Shown: positions 50,424 through 60,791 of the stretch, piece by piece
How positions within the stretch are numbered: the stretch's first letter is position 1
Layout of the letters: each line of letters starts with the position of its first letter
DNA from: Phoenix dactylifera
Lineage: Eukaryota > Streptophyta > Magnoliopsida > Arecales > Arecaceae
Assembly: GCF_009389715.1 (NCBI RefSeq)
Contig: NC_052399.1
Location: forward strand, 22,453,146-22,517,145
DNA length: 64,000 bases
Direction of reading: 5' to 3'
Position numbers and translations under genes: made by a program
Notes under the pieces: model-generated
Databases searched by the model: none
What the model saw: the letters and a program-made list of their open reading frames with translations, nothing else
Told to the model about the DNA's origin: nothing

Positions 50424-50661
50424 TTTGGGAGTTTTGATTTTGATGAACCTAGCCTCTCCTTACAACCCTCAATTAATTAATTTCGTTAATTCTGTCTACA
50501 GTGGCTTGACCCGCATGGGAGTCCAAACTCCATCTTAGATGGGGTTGGGTGGGTACTAGCTCAATAAATTGTAGCTTTGATAACATACACGTGCTAAAAA
50601 GCAAAATTCTAGAAAACATGTCGCGTCATGAAGAGCTGTGTATAAAATCTTTCCTAAATTT

Positions 50662-51128
50662 GGGCTCGTTTGGTTCGCGGAAAACATTTTTCTTCCTAGA
50701 AATATAATTCCTGGGAAGTAGATTCCTAAAAAGAGGATGTCTGAGAAAATACTTTTGGCATGTTTAGTTAACCATGGAAAAGTAACAGATTTTTAGAGTG
50801 CTTATGTTTGGTTAACCATCCACTTTCCTGGAAAAGCTATGTATAATTCCTATTATACCCTTAATAAAAATTAGATATTTAATGCCTCTTTAATGCTGTA
50901 GGGCCTTTTTGAAAAAAAATAAAAATAGAGTGATTTTTATCTCATGGGAAGGTAACTTTTCCATGTTTCTCATGGAAAAGACTTTTTCATGAAATGTGGG
51001 AATCATATTCCTATGGGAATACAACGTTTTTATCTCTCTCTTTCGAAAACTCCAACCAAACAAGAGGCATCTCATTATTTTTCCGTTGACCACACTTTTC
51101 CTCCTTTTTCCGTGAACCAAACGAGCCC
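50662..51128. mobile_element. MITE with 23-bp TIRs and TTT duplication (Tourist/Harbinger-like)
   Basis: 467 bp. The left end GGGCTCGTTTGGTTCGCGG and the reverse-complemented right end GGGCTCGTTTGGTTCACGG match with one change, continuing into AAAA for 22 of 23 identical. Three-base flanks TTT/TTT lie at 50659-50661 and 51129-51131. The short duplication and GTTTGGTT-type ends fit PIF/Harbinger Tourist-like MITEs, although TTT rather than TTA/TAA is not the classic target. Interior words CATGGAAAAG and TTCCTAGG occur in both orientations. Confidence 0.88.
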
Positions 51129-51139
51129 TTTGAGGTAAG

Positions 51140-51607
51140 GCATCGAGGTAGAGTTTATGCAGGGCACTTGTAGGCTTTCTTGGTTATTTAAGAGTGCTAG
51201 AGAGGCCATAAGGGAGGCAGCCTTCTATGCCAAGACCTTGGAGCGAATACAAGGCTACAACAAACGTGCGTTCACAAATAGTTGCTTTGATCTGGGAACG
51301 TGAGCGTAGTGATGGATGAAAGCAGCATGGTTATGTTGTCAAAGCCACGCTCCGTGATATTTGGATGATGGTAAGAGAGGGCGTTATATTTCAGGCTATG
51401 CATGTATATCGTGAAGCTAACGGGGCGGCCGACTAGGTAGCAGCATATGTAGCGAGCCACTCAGGAGGCACTCTATGGACTGAGAAGGGTGAGATATCCG
51501 GAACACTTCATAACCTTTTATTTTTCGATTCTATTGAATGGATTTGTACCTGTGATGTATGAAATGCCCATTTTAGCAAAAAAAAAATAAAAAAAAAAAA
51601 CAAAAAA
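51140..51607 (+). mobile_element. LINE fragment, copy 4: RNase H end with poly(A)
   Basis: On the plus strand 51400-51550 reads FQAMHVYREANGAAD, a stop in place of Trp, VAAYVASHSGGTLW, then LLFFDSIEWICTCD. This is collinear with the C-terminal RNase H of copy 3. It ends TTTTAGC followed by an A-rich tail (51578-51607). It is severely 5'-truncated, and its start lies close to the right end of the preceding MITE. Confidence 0.85.
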
Positions 51608-52367
51608 TGTGCTCGAGCGGCAGCTGAAGAATAATAAATCTTGGCATGTCCTTGTATTTCTTTTACTTCAAGGAAACAAGAAGAAAGGAGATGGATCAAA
51701 GGTTAAAAAGATAGGAAGCCCCAAGAGTTTCATGCTCTCCTTCTTTTCTATTTTATTTTTTCTAATTCCATCAAATTATCTTTGCCTTTCTCTATTTTAA
51801 TTCTCAATAGGCAATACATCTATTTGTGTCCCTTTTTTATTTAGTACCTAATATAATACACGCAAGTTTCAACGCGATTCTTTTCCAAATATTTTATTCG
51901 AGTTCGATCCACAGTGCCATGAGATGGCTTGTTATTTTATATATTTTTTCTTTTTTGTTGGGTGATGGATATGGATGTGATAGGCTGATTGGTTAAGTTG
52001 GGTTCATAAAAATCAAACATATAACTTAACTATGACTAGGCTTTTTCACCTCAAAGAACATAGAATTAGGTTGGGTAAGAATTTACCAGAGCCAGACTTG
52101 GAGACAAAAGGTTTTATGGATCTATTTTTTGACCCAAACTTGAGCACAGACATAGATTCGGGCTAAGTCCTGGTCAAATCTAGATAGATATGAGCCTGTG
52201 GGCATTAGTGATCGCCCTAAGTTGATCCTAACTTTGTATATCTATATAAGATGAATATATCAAATATCACCATGAAGATGGCTCCATTTAATTTCAACTT
52301 ATTGAGATTTATCAAATCTCTTTTTTTTTCTTTTTTATTATTCTATTATAATTTGTTTCTGGGGTTT
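51608..52367. other. Intergenic, repeat-derived
   Basis: 51957-52230 has TTGGGTT, CCCAAAC and GGGCTAAG words like hAT-type MITEs, but the ends were not found. No gene was seen. Confidence 0.35.
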
Positions 52368-52559
52368 GGGTTGAATCTTTCAAGTGAAATAATTATTGAT
52401 CTTCTTTTGCGATGTTATTTGTTGGATCACACCCCATGCAGTTCTCAAAGCACCCCAAACTCTCTCATTTTGATCAGCCTGCATAGATCTCAAAGCGGCG
52501 TTTGAGCAGCATGAAGGAAGATAAATCATTCTTTCACACGAAAGATATAGCCTCTACCC
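52368..52559. mobile_element. 192-bp MITE, copy B (core related to the 95-bp array)
   Basis: Same family as 30254-30438. The left arm is GGGTTGAATCTTTCAAGTG, then TTATTGATCTTCTTTT. The right arm is GATAAATCATTCTTTCACAC, then GATATAGCCTCTACCC. The core has CAGTTCTCAAAGCACCCCAAA and CATAGATCTCAAAGCGGCG, again one unit of the 10.8-11.7 kb array in reverse complement. Confidence 0.65.
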
Positions 52560-52795
52560 TTGTTTGGGTGCCTTGTGGTTTGTCTTAGTAAATATATCCA
52601 TTTGTCTAACAACTAGAAATTCTGGGATAGTGTATTATAAATATTGGGATCTAGATACTTATTATGTAGGTGAATCTCTTCTCTTTTTATTTCTCAAAAA
52701 GTGGGAAAACATTTTAGCCTCTCTCTCTCTACAAAGGTGTCTAATATGTAAATTCAATCAAATATCAAGTGTTCAATATATTGGGATCGATGGTT

Positions 52796-53220
52796 TTTGT
52801 CATGCCCCCATCTGCGTGGAGCATGTGAGGCACTGCTCAGATCCCTTTCCGATTTTGTTTTTCATCCAAAATGCGTCTGCAGGTTTTGGAGACACATGCC
52901 TTATATGCCTAGGCTCTGAAACGAGTCTAGCCAATGTGGAATCTTTCATTCACTCATCCTCAGACTAGAGCCGTCTTCGACTCTGATATCAAATGTCACG
53001 CCCCTGCGCGAGGCACGTGAGGCACCCAATGCCCACATGAGGGCCACATAAGGGAAAAACATGGAGCTTCCCTGCCAGATATTGTCCGGTTTTAGGGTCC
53101 GCACACGCATTGCTCAGACCCCTTCCTGGTTTTGTTTTCCACCCAAAATGCGACGGCAGGATTTAAAGATAGCTGCCTTGTTCTAAAACAAGTCTATCCG
53201 ATGTGAAATCTTTCAGTTTT
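52796..53220. mobile_element. Two direct LTR-derived fragments with primer-site-like junction
   Basis: 52796-52965 and 53003-53216 share GCACTGCTCAGATCCC/GCATTGCTCAGACCCC, TTTTGTTTTCCACCCAAAATG, GCAGG and GTGGAATCTTTCA/GTGAAATCTTTCA. Between them, CTCTGATATCAAA followed by TGTCACGCCCC reads on the minus strand as an LTR end (GGGGCGTGACA) followed by TTTGATATCAGAG, close to the initiator-Met tRNA primer site of plant retrotransposons. Confidence 0.6.
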
Positions 53221-54090
53221 AATACTTGAAAAGGGTGACTCGGTGGTTGTTAAGCATCCAACTCTTTTTGTAAAGCAAGGACCGTAGTAGCTGTGTGCAA
53301 TAAAAGGGTGTGCTTCTGGGTATTGCTAGCAGTTATTTTTTCATGCATTTTTTTATTTCCTTTTTGTTCTTTTTGTTCTTTTTTCTTTTTTCTTTTTTCT
53401 TTTTGACATAAAAGATCCCTACTCGTTTGAATGTCTTGTTTATATTCACAAAAAAGAGAAGGATACATTTCCTTCGAATAAAATTTGGAAGATATTCTAC
53501 CTCCCTATTTCTTCAAAAAAAAAGAAAAAGAGAAAGATACAAAAAGACATACATATTGTATTTTTTTTCAAAAGACGCTGAAAAAGATATTCACGGGACA
53601 AAACTTTTTCTTAAGAAATGGGTTATCCATCCATATCAACTTTTGCAACAATATACTCTTAAAATTAGATTGGATAGCATCTTATATTCCTAATCACAGG
53701 GGATCCATTTTGTAGACAACTATGGTAGATATCCTCCTTTCTGAGTTATTAGATATTTTATTTTCTGCTGCTCACAAACATATTTATTCTAGATTAGTTT
53801 AATAAATCTGAAATACCAAAAAAACAACAAATACTCAAGAAATTTACAGCATGTTTTTCCTGGCAGGATTATGTAAAAGAAGACATTGTTGCCTGCATTA
53901 GGCAAGCAGGCGCTCTATGCCTATCAATGTAGCGCGGACTGCAGACTAAAGCTGGATTTTTGACTGTACCAATGCTGATAGCAGGCATTGCTCTCCTCTT
54001 TTTTTAAATCCATTCAAATCTAATTACAAACACCACGATAGGCCCGTAGTCAGTCCCAATGGATCTATACTAGAGTGTTTCTTGTTCCAC
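53221..54090. other. Intergenic AT-rich DNA
   Basis: T-rich runs with repeated CTTTTT occupy 53345-53405, and A-rich runs 53512-53545. No gene was recognised. Confidence 0.4.
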
Positions 54091-54290
54091 ATAGATTATG
54101 GGTCAGGTTCGCTCTGATACCAGTTGTAACAATCTAAGACTTCACCCAAAATATCTAATCGGAAAGTATTATTTAGATTTCTTTATCCTATATAAGTATC
54201 TAAAATTTACTCAGCAAATAATTGATATGGGATTAAACATACGTTCGTATGGGTCATCACAATAGTAGACCCTGAAAAAACGCAAAATAT
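54090..54290 (-). mobile_element. LTR end with Met-tRNA-type primer site
   Basis: GCTCTGATACCA (about 54111-54122) is the reverse complement of TGGTATCAGAGC, the standard plant primer-binding site. It is followed by GTTGTAACAATCTAAGACTTC and TCCTATATAAGT, as in decayed LTRs of minus-strand elements. The internal region is gone or unrecognisable. Confidence 0.6.
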
Positions 54291-54470
54291 TATAGGTAGC
54301 TGAGTTGGTTCAGGCTGGACCCGGATCCGGATCCGGACCCAATCTATCGCCACCTGCCCTGCTTAATGCTGCATCTCGTGGCCTCCCTCGATCCGCTTAT
54401 TAAGTCGACACCGCAGAGCGGTCTTTTCTTTCATCTGTCACGCCGAAGCGCGAACTTGTGGGGACGGCGA

Positions 54471-54480
54471 GCCCTTATAA
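54471..54480 (+). promoter_or_regulatory. Possible TATA box of the thioredoxin-like gene
   Basis: GCCCTTATAA lies about 265 bases upstream of the chosen ATG, in a GC-rich segment. If transcription starts near 54505, the 5' leader is about 240 bases long and contains a four-codon upstream ORF (ATG at 54630, ACG AAT, stop TGA). Confidence 0.35.
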
Positions 54481-54742
54481 GTTTCGTTTACTCCGTCCGT
54501 AGATAAAACCATCCACACCCGCGAGGGCCTCGGCCTCGCCCCTCCACTCCCCCTCGACCTAATTTCCATCCATCTTCATCAAGAACCAAAAAGAAACAAG
54601 AGGAAAACGGATCTCCCGTTGTTTCTTGGATGACGAATTGAACGAAGGAGGCGAGAAGAGAAGGCGGTCTCCTCCAGTCCTCCTCCTCCTCCTCCTCCTC
54701 CGAACTGCTCCCCTTTCTGCCCAACGCCTGTCGCCCACATCG

Positions 54743-56615
54743 ATGGCCGATGTTTTCTTCCTCCGTTGTTATCTCCTCCTCCCTTCTCGTCTCCCGCTCT
54801 TATCCCCTCTCCGCTGCACCAACTCCTCGAGATTAAGAAGAAGGCCTCCGCAGAACACTAGCTTGGATTCTGCCGTTGCTGCTGCTTTCGCCCACCGGCC
54901 GAAGCGGTTTTCTCATCTCAAGGTATGATCTTATTCTTTACCCTTTCTTTACACCGGAATAACCGGAATAGTAGGGGATCTTTGGTTATCTTTTTGCCGA
55001 ATTTTACCAATTTAAAGGTAACAATTTCAAGAACGGCATCGTTAGCCCGGTGGTGGTTCATGGGTCAGATTAGTGTGGTCTTGTAATGGAGAGGTTTTGT
55101 GATAGGATTCATGGCGAGACGAGAAAGAGGATTGTGGGTCGACACGTGAAGGAAGTCAACGTGTCCTTTGATGTCCTTGAGAGACAAAGTCGGTAAGAAT
55201 AGATAATTTGGGGACAATAAAGCGGTTCTATGGCATAGTTTGGTGACCTCGTTCTGTAGTTCTTGATAGTTTCCTGTCTTTATTTGTTTGCCCATGGAGA
55301 CGTTATTCTTCTTAATTGATCTGTTGTTTCAGGTGCATGCAGTTGCTGCTGACAACAACGAACCAAAGTGGTGGGAGAAGAACGCAGGACCAAATATGAT
55401 TGATATCCATTCCACGCGAGATTTTCTGGATGCATTAAGCCAGGCTGGCGATAGGCTTGTTATTGTTGAATTTTACGGCACTTGGTGTGGTTCTTGCCGA
55501 GCCTTATACCCGAAGGTGACCTTACTTAAGTTTTATGCTCTGGGTTTTTGATTTCTTGCATTCCCATCTGCTCAGCATTATTGGTATTTATTCAGGTCCT
55601 GAACAAGTTAGGGTTTTAAGGTTTTTCATGTAGCTGTATTTTGTCCAAATTGGTGGTATCTTCGTCTCACTTAGTGACTCGGAAGACTCCACAAAGTCAA
55701 TGCCATAGTAATTGCTAATCAATGGTGCAAGTGACACCAACTAAGAGAAAGAGAAGATCATTGCTTCTATAGACCATTCTCCGATTCTAATCATGGACAC
55801 AAAATATCATCATTCATGCTTATCTTCGCCAAAAGAAGACTTTTTTTTGACTTTTTTATTGTATTTTGTTGATGTAATGATTTTCTTGTTCGATATCTGT
55901 AATTTTATGAGAATGGGTATTGTTAACTTTTATTTTCTTCTGACAATAAAGATAGTTTCTATAAATAGTTTTGCGTGCTTTGTTGTCCATACAAAAACAT
56001 TGATGACGAACTGATGGCATAGGCTTAATTTAATACCAGCATAGTACTATCCCTCCAGCTGTCTCCTTGCGTGCTTAATTATTCTTTTAATTTCAGACAA
56101 ATGTTATCTTTCTCCCATTCGATGTTTGGCTAAAAATTTGCCATAAGAGGACTATGCGTTTATTTTCCCGCATGCAGCTCCTGGTCAGTCATGTTTAGTT
56201 CCATCATATTGCGCATCGAGTTCTCATTTTTCCTGGTGTTTACTAAATATTCTGTGCTGGAGGTTTTATTCTGTATAATCTTAATTTTATGATGAAATAC
56301 CTAATAATTTCTTTATTGGAAACATACATTAGGTTTTTTTATAGCATTTAATTATTTTAGGATGAAACATCTAATGCTTTCGATATTCGAGATGGTAGTT
56401 ATATGTTGTATAGCCATTTATTCTCTCTTTTCCTTGGAATGATCTCTCAGCTTTGTAAGACAGCTCAAGAGAACCCCGACATTGTATTCTTAAAAGTAAA
56501 TTTTGATGAAAACAAGCCAATGTGCAAAAGATTGAACGTTAGGGTGCTTCCTTACTTTCATTTCTATCGTGGTGCTGATGGACGATTGGAGTCTTTTTCT
56601 TGTTCCCTAGCCAAG
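54743..56615 (+). CDS. Chloroplast thioredoxin-like protein (ACHT / thioredoxin-like 2 type), 3' end not found
   Basis: Three exons: 54743-54922, 55333-55515 and 56451-56615, all GT-AG and phase 0, giving 176 aa so far. Residues 1-60 are Ser/Arg-rich with few acidic residues ([20 protein letters not shown]), a likely chloroplast transit peptide. [11 protein letters not shown] (72-82) precedes the thioredoxin fold in this subfamily. [18 protein letters not shown] carries the redox pair Cys112/Cys115 in a WCGSC motif, instead of [23 protein letters not shown] and [10 protein letters not shown] with cis-Pro155 follow, then FSCSLAK. These features fit the atypical Cys/His-rich thioredoxins that tune redox state of stromal proteins. 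The usual end (last helix and tail) should come from a fourth exon. I cannot find it before 64000. Reading on past 56615 adds only VSRFLHFI before a stop at 56642. The start is the first in-frame ATG; the open frame extends 5' without one. Confidence 0.88.
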
Positions 56616-59600
56616 GTGAGTCGTTTCCTCCATTTTATCTGAACCTTTTTTTCTCCATTGTATCTTAACTTGAACATGCTAGTTTGTATTCTAATGCTAT
56701 AAATTCCAATTTTTCTTTGTATCCAACTACTTGTTTTTCCACCATTCCATACAAATCATTTTCTGCATGTGCTCAGCTCCTTTGACTACATTCCTAGCAT
56801 CTTTGATTGCATGCTTCATTTGTTCATTAAATCTTGAACTTAATATATCACATTATTAATCAAAATAACAAATTTACCATAATATATGGAAGATTATACA
56901 GAAGTAAAGCTTTCATGAAATGATACTCTGGGTAAAATTTTTCAGCACTGTAGTTTTTTCAGCTATGTTTCTGGGGAAAAAAAGTAATGCTCGATTTGAT
57001 CACAGCAATTAAGATACTACATCCACTAAAGCACTTTATGGAAGTTTAGGGCCAAATCGGAGGCATATTTATTCTCTTATTTAGTGTTGGTCAGGAAATT
57101 CTTTAGAAATATTGATGCATGAAATTTTTATTCCATGAAGATGAGCAGATACAGAATAAAACAGTTTGTACCATAAGGTTTAGGAGATGGAGGAGAAGGC
57201 CTGGGATCAGGAAGTGTCAAATAGATTTTTCTTACAGAACATCTGTTAAGTGGCATCGTGCTGGACTATATTATTTTGACGAGCGTAGAGCTTTAGTCCT
57301 TGAGACAGGATATGTGGTATTCAGATTTCATGGTAAAGGCTAGACCATCGAGTATGCTATACGTCCCTGGTGCCTCTGGCAGTATGTCATCATGTTGGCC
57401 TGTACTAGCTTCCACAAAAAGTAATTCTTCCTACGGGCTGAAATAATATGTCATCATGTTGGCTTGTACTAGCTTCTACAAAATTAGTTCAGCCCATGGG
57501 ACCAATTAATATCCTTCAAAGTAAGTAATTTGGAACTCAAATCATCATGTACAAATTGAGGTGGATCTTAGTGCGTGACTAGGCTTTTAGCATTGTGAGA
57601 TTATCCGTTGTTGGGCTTGGTCGTTTTCATATGTTAACAAGTCAATTTAGAGATCTAGTGAAGAAATGTAAGGTGTTAAATGATATGGAGAAAATCTACC
57701 AAATCAAACATCCAAAAGACATCTAGTCTTCATCATGGATGAAATATTTATTCCCAAATTGCATGTGTTGTGATTATGATGGATATGTTTTGGGGAACCA
57801 TGGGTTTTAAAGGATTTATAATTTGAACATTGGTGGCTTCGTCATGGGGAGCTGAAGGCAAACAATGCTAGTGGGTGGTCATCTAATTTGAATGGACAGG
57901 CTACTTAAAGATTCTATGGAAGGCAGAACTTTGTAAGGATAATATCAAGGAACACGATAAGGATCTGTTTGATAACAGTCAATGTGCGTAATAATATATC
58001 TTAAATACTGTTGAGTGCGTAGTTGTAGAGCGACAAAGCTGTTGAGTGCTTAGAAACTGGGCGTGCTTATGAAGGCTGATGGAGGGCAATGAGATAGTTT
58101 GAAGCGAGAACAGTAAAGTTTGCTTATTTTTGAGAAGTCCATCTACAAGAAATTTGTATGTAAATTGGCAAACTTATACAATTATGCGTGACTTTACCTG
58201 AAAATTGTTACTCCTTGTAATAAAGGAAATAAGATATGATCTTGTTAAATCTCCGCAAAATTATAAGAAAGAAAGTTAATTCACAAGGTCCAAAGTAAAC
58301 GATGGATTTTGGAGGCATATTTGTTTCTTCTCATTTTTGCATGCTATTACATAAAGATGGTACCCTGAAAGTTACATTATAGTTAAGTGGATATGAAGAC
58401 ATAGATTGAACACAAGATGTAGGAAGTGTGTTAGAATGTGCTCTTTTGACTATTTTTTCATCCTTTTTATATAGTTTTATCCCAAGATGGGAGGATCACT
58501 TTTATTCTTTGATTTTCAAGGTAGTTCAATAATGAAAGACTTTTAGGTATAGTCAGTTTGTAGATGGAGTTTATATTGTTCTCTAGAAAGGCACTAAAAA
58601 AAGCTGATAAAGAGAATGTTGAATTGTGTTCATAACATTCAAATGACTTTAATGGAAGAACAATGGGTAGTAGATTGTGTAGTGATTAGTCATAGGCATG
58701 TGGATAATATGAGTTGAAATAAAAGGTTTATCAATTTTTTTTAATTTTTGGAGCAAGGCTTATGATTGGTTGGACACCTATTTTCTAATTATACCACAAT
58801 TAGAGGGCTACTTAGGCTTCTTCTAGAGGTTCAAATATCTAAATGGTTCTTTATGTCTTGTTCTGCTAATTGTATAGCAAGTCACTATATTATGTGATTA
58901 AAATATCTCAAGGAAGATGTGTGCCAATTGTCTTTGTTTTTGGTGAAGTTTTAAGTAATATGGATGACAAAGCATTGTGTGAGGTCTTATTTATGTTATA
59001 GTTAAGGTGAAAGGGGTAGAAACATATCTTTGTAGTTCATTATTATAGTGAAAGTGGGGTTATCTATCTTTGTAGTTTGTTTATTCTAGTTGTTTAAGGC
59101 AAATAGTGCTACTGTGCTAGGATTTTGAATATTTCCTTGGAGGTTTCGTAGGAGTGTCTAATCTATAAAGATTATGATGCCCCTTTGAGAACAGGGGAAT
59201 CTTGGAAACCTACAGTGCTTTTGGTCTAGGAATAGGTCTATAGGTATGGCCTTAAAGTCTTGGAGATGTTATTTCCTTCTCTCTGCCTTATTGCTCCAGG
59301 ATGCTTATGTAAATGATTTCTCAAAGATGCAACATATAGCCTTAGCTATCGCATTTCCTTGGTTCTTTCCCATTGCTTAGGGAGCTGCTTTTTTGGGTGA
59401 ACCTCGTGGAAGTGCTTTAATACATGATTTCTGAGAGACTAAATAAAAGTGGCTTGTTGTCTTTATTATGGAGAGATGTTAGAGATGAGGAATTTTAAGG
59501 ATTTAACCTCCTTCCTGGAGCTCGTAAAGGGCTTCTATTAGCTGTAGGGCAACTGATTTTATATGAAGGTTTCTAAGTCTTTTTATTTTCTTAGACTACT

Positions 59601-60618
59601 AATAATTGGTTTAATAGGATTAGTTTCACAGAAGGATTAGTGCTGAGCTAGCTTGTCATATTGGGTGGAGATCTTGACTTGGAACCACTTAGCTAGAAGA
59701 GGAAGAGAGGTTCAGATAACTTGTATGTGTTTTGAGAGGGTTGATATAGAGCACTTGCTAGTTTTTTAGACTTCATAAGGACATTTGATGAAGGATTTGA
59801 AGCATCAGCAATACTTTATGATTGCCCTCTCTCTAATTAGTCTTCCTAGGTGAAATTGGCAATGCCACCTGGACATGGGACATGGGTGTCAAGTATCCAA
59901 GTCTCTTGAGGTATCCAACATGACAATCATAAAAAAATATGTACGTGGACACGACAACATACATATAAACATATATACTATTCTAGAATAGTAGAAATTC
60001 TTAAGTAGCATGCAAATCTGATAAAAAAAGTTATACAATTAATTTGTGAATTTTTGGTTGGCAATGACTGACTGTAAATGAAGCAATGAAGAAGCAACAT
60101 GTTTGTTGTGAACTTTTATGTGTGAGATTATCGTATCCCTGCTCTTGAACTATTGATATTCAAATCAAATGATGGGTGGCATGGAGAGTGTATGTTAGCG
60201 GTGTTGTGTTTCCTTTAATATACACTCTTTCTACCACCTTTCAAGGCCTCAAGGAAGCTGTCTTAAGAGATAGAAGGGGTAAGGTGTGCTATCCAATCTC
60301 AGCAAGAATTAAGAATTATAAAGTTAGAAGGAAATGATGGGGTTCTACGTTAGCAAAGACAAGACAACAGGGTTGTCGCATCTTAATGTAAAATTTGAAA
60401 TATAAAAAGTTTGAAAAGAAATCCTTTTAGAAGGGCCAGGGAGAAAGGTTAAGTTGTGAAGGGAACAATTGTTATCCCTTCTCTAGTTTAGCTAAGAGAG
60501 TAGGAAATTGAACCAAAAAAAAAAAGAAAAAGGATAATAAAGTGAGAGGAGGGAGTAGAAGAGAAGATATTTTTATGGTGGAAAGATTCAAAAGGAACAC
60601 TTATAAAGGCATGCAAAC
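56616..60618. other. AT-rich sequence, probable intron 3 or 3' flank of the thioredoxin-like gene
   Basis: No exon or gene is recognised. 57383-57446 and 57447-57505 are a tandem duplication of about 64 bases (TATGTCATCATGTTGGC, then TGTACTAGCTTC). Other parts look like eroded transposon DNA, but no domain could be read. Confidence 0.4.
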
Positions 60619-60791
60619 CATCGTTTGCAGTACCAATTTGGTACTTTTATTGGTATCATGTCGAGACAATGTTGTATAGGTCGGTTCATGGTATCAACAC
60701 TTGCTAGTCCTCGATATCGAATATCAATTTGCTACCGATACAATACATTACGCCCAATATCGGGCGACATGGTTCAATATGGCTAACCATG
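60619..60791. mobile_element. hAT-type MITE 'CAAGG' family, short copy 4
   Basis: 173 bp. The left end is CATCGTTTGCAGTACC and the reverse-complemented right end is CATGGTTAGCCATATTGAACC. Flanks ATGCAAAC (60611-60618) and ATACAAAC (60792-60799) form an 8-bp duplication with one change. Interior AATTTGGTAC, GGTATCA and TACCGATAC words recall copy 3. Membership in the family is likely but rests on short matches. Confidence 0.6.

Noticed and set aside
54626-54742. Upstream extension of the thioredoxin-like frame
   Set aside because: It starts at TTG and not ATG. The only ATG in this stretch (54630) is in another frame and stops after three residues.
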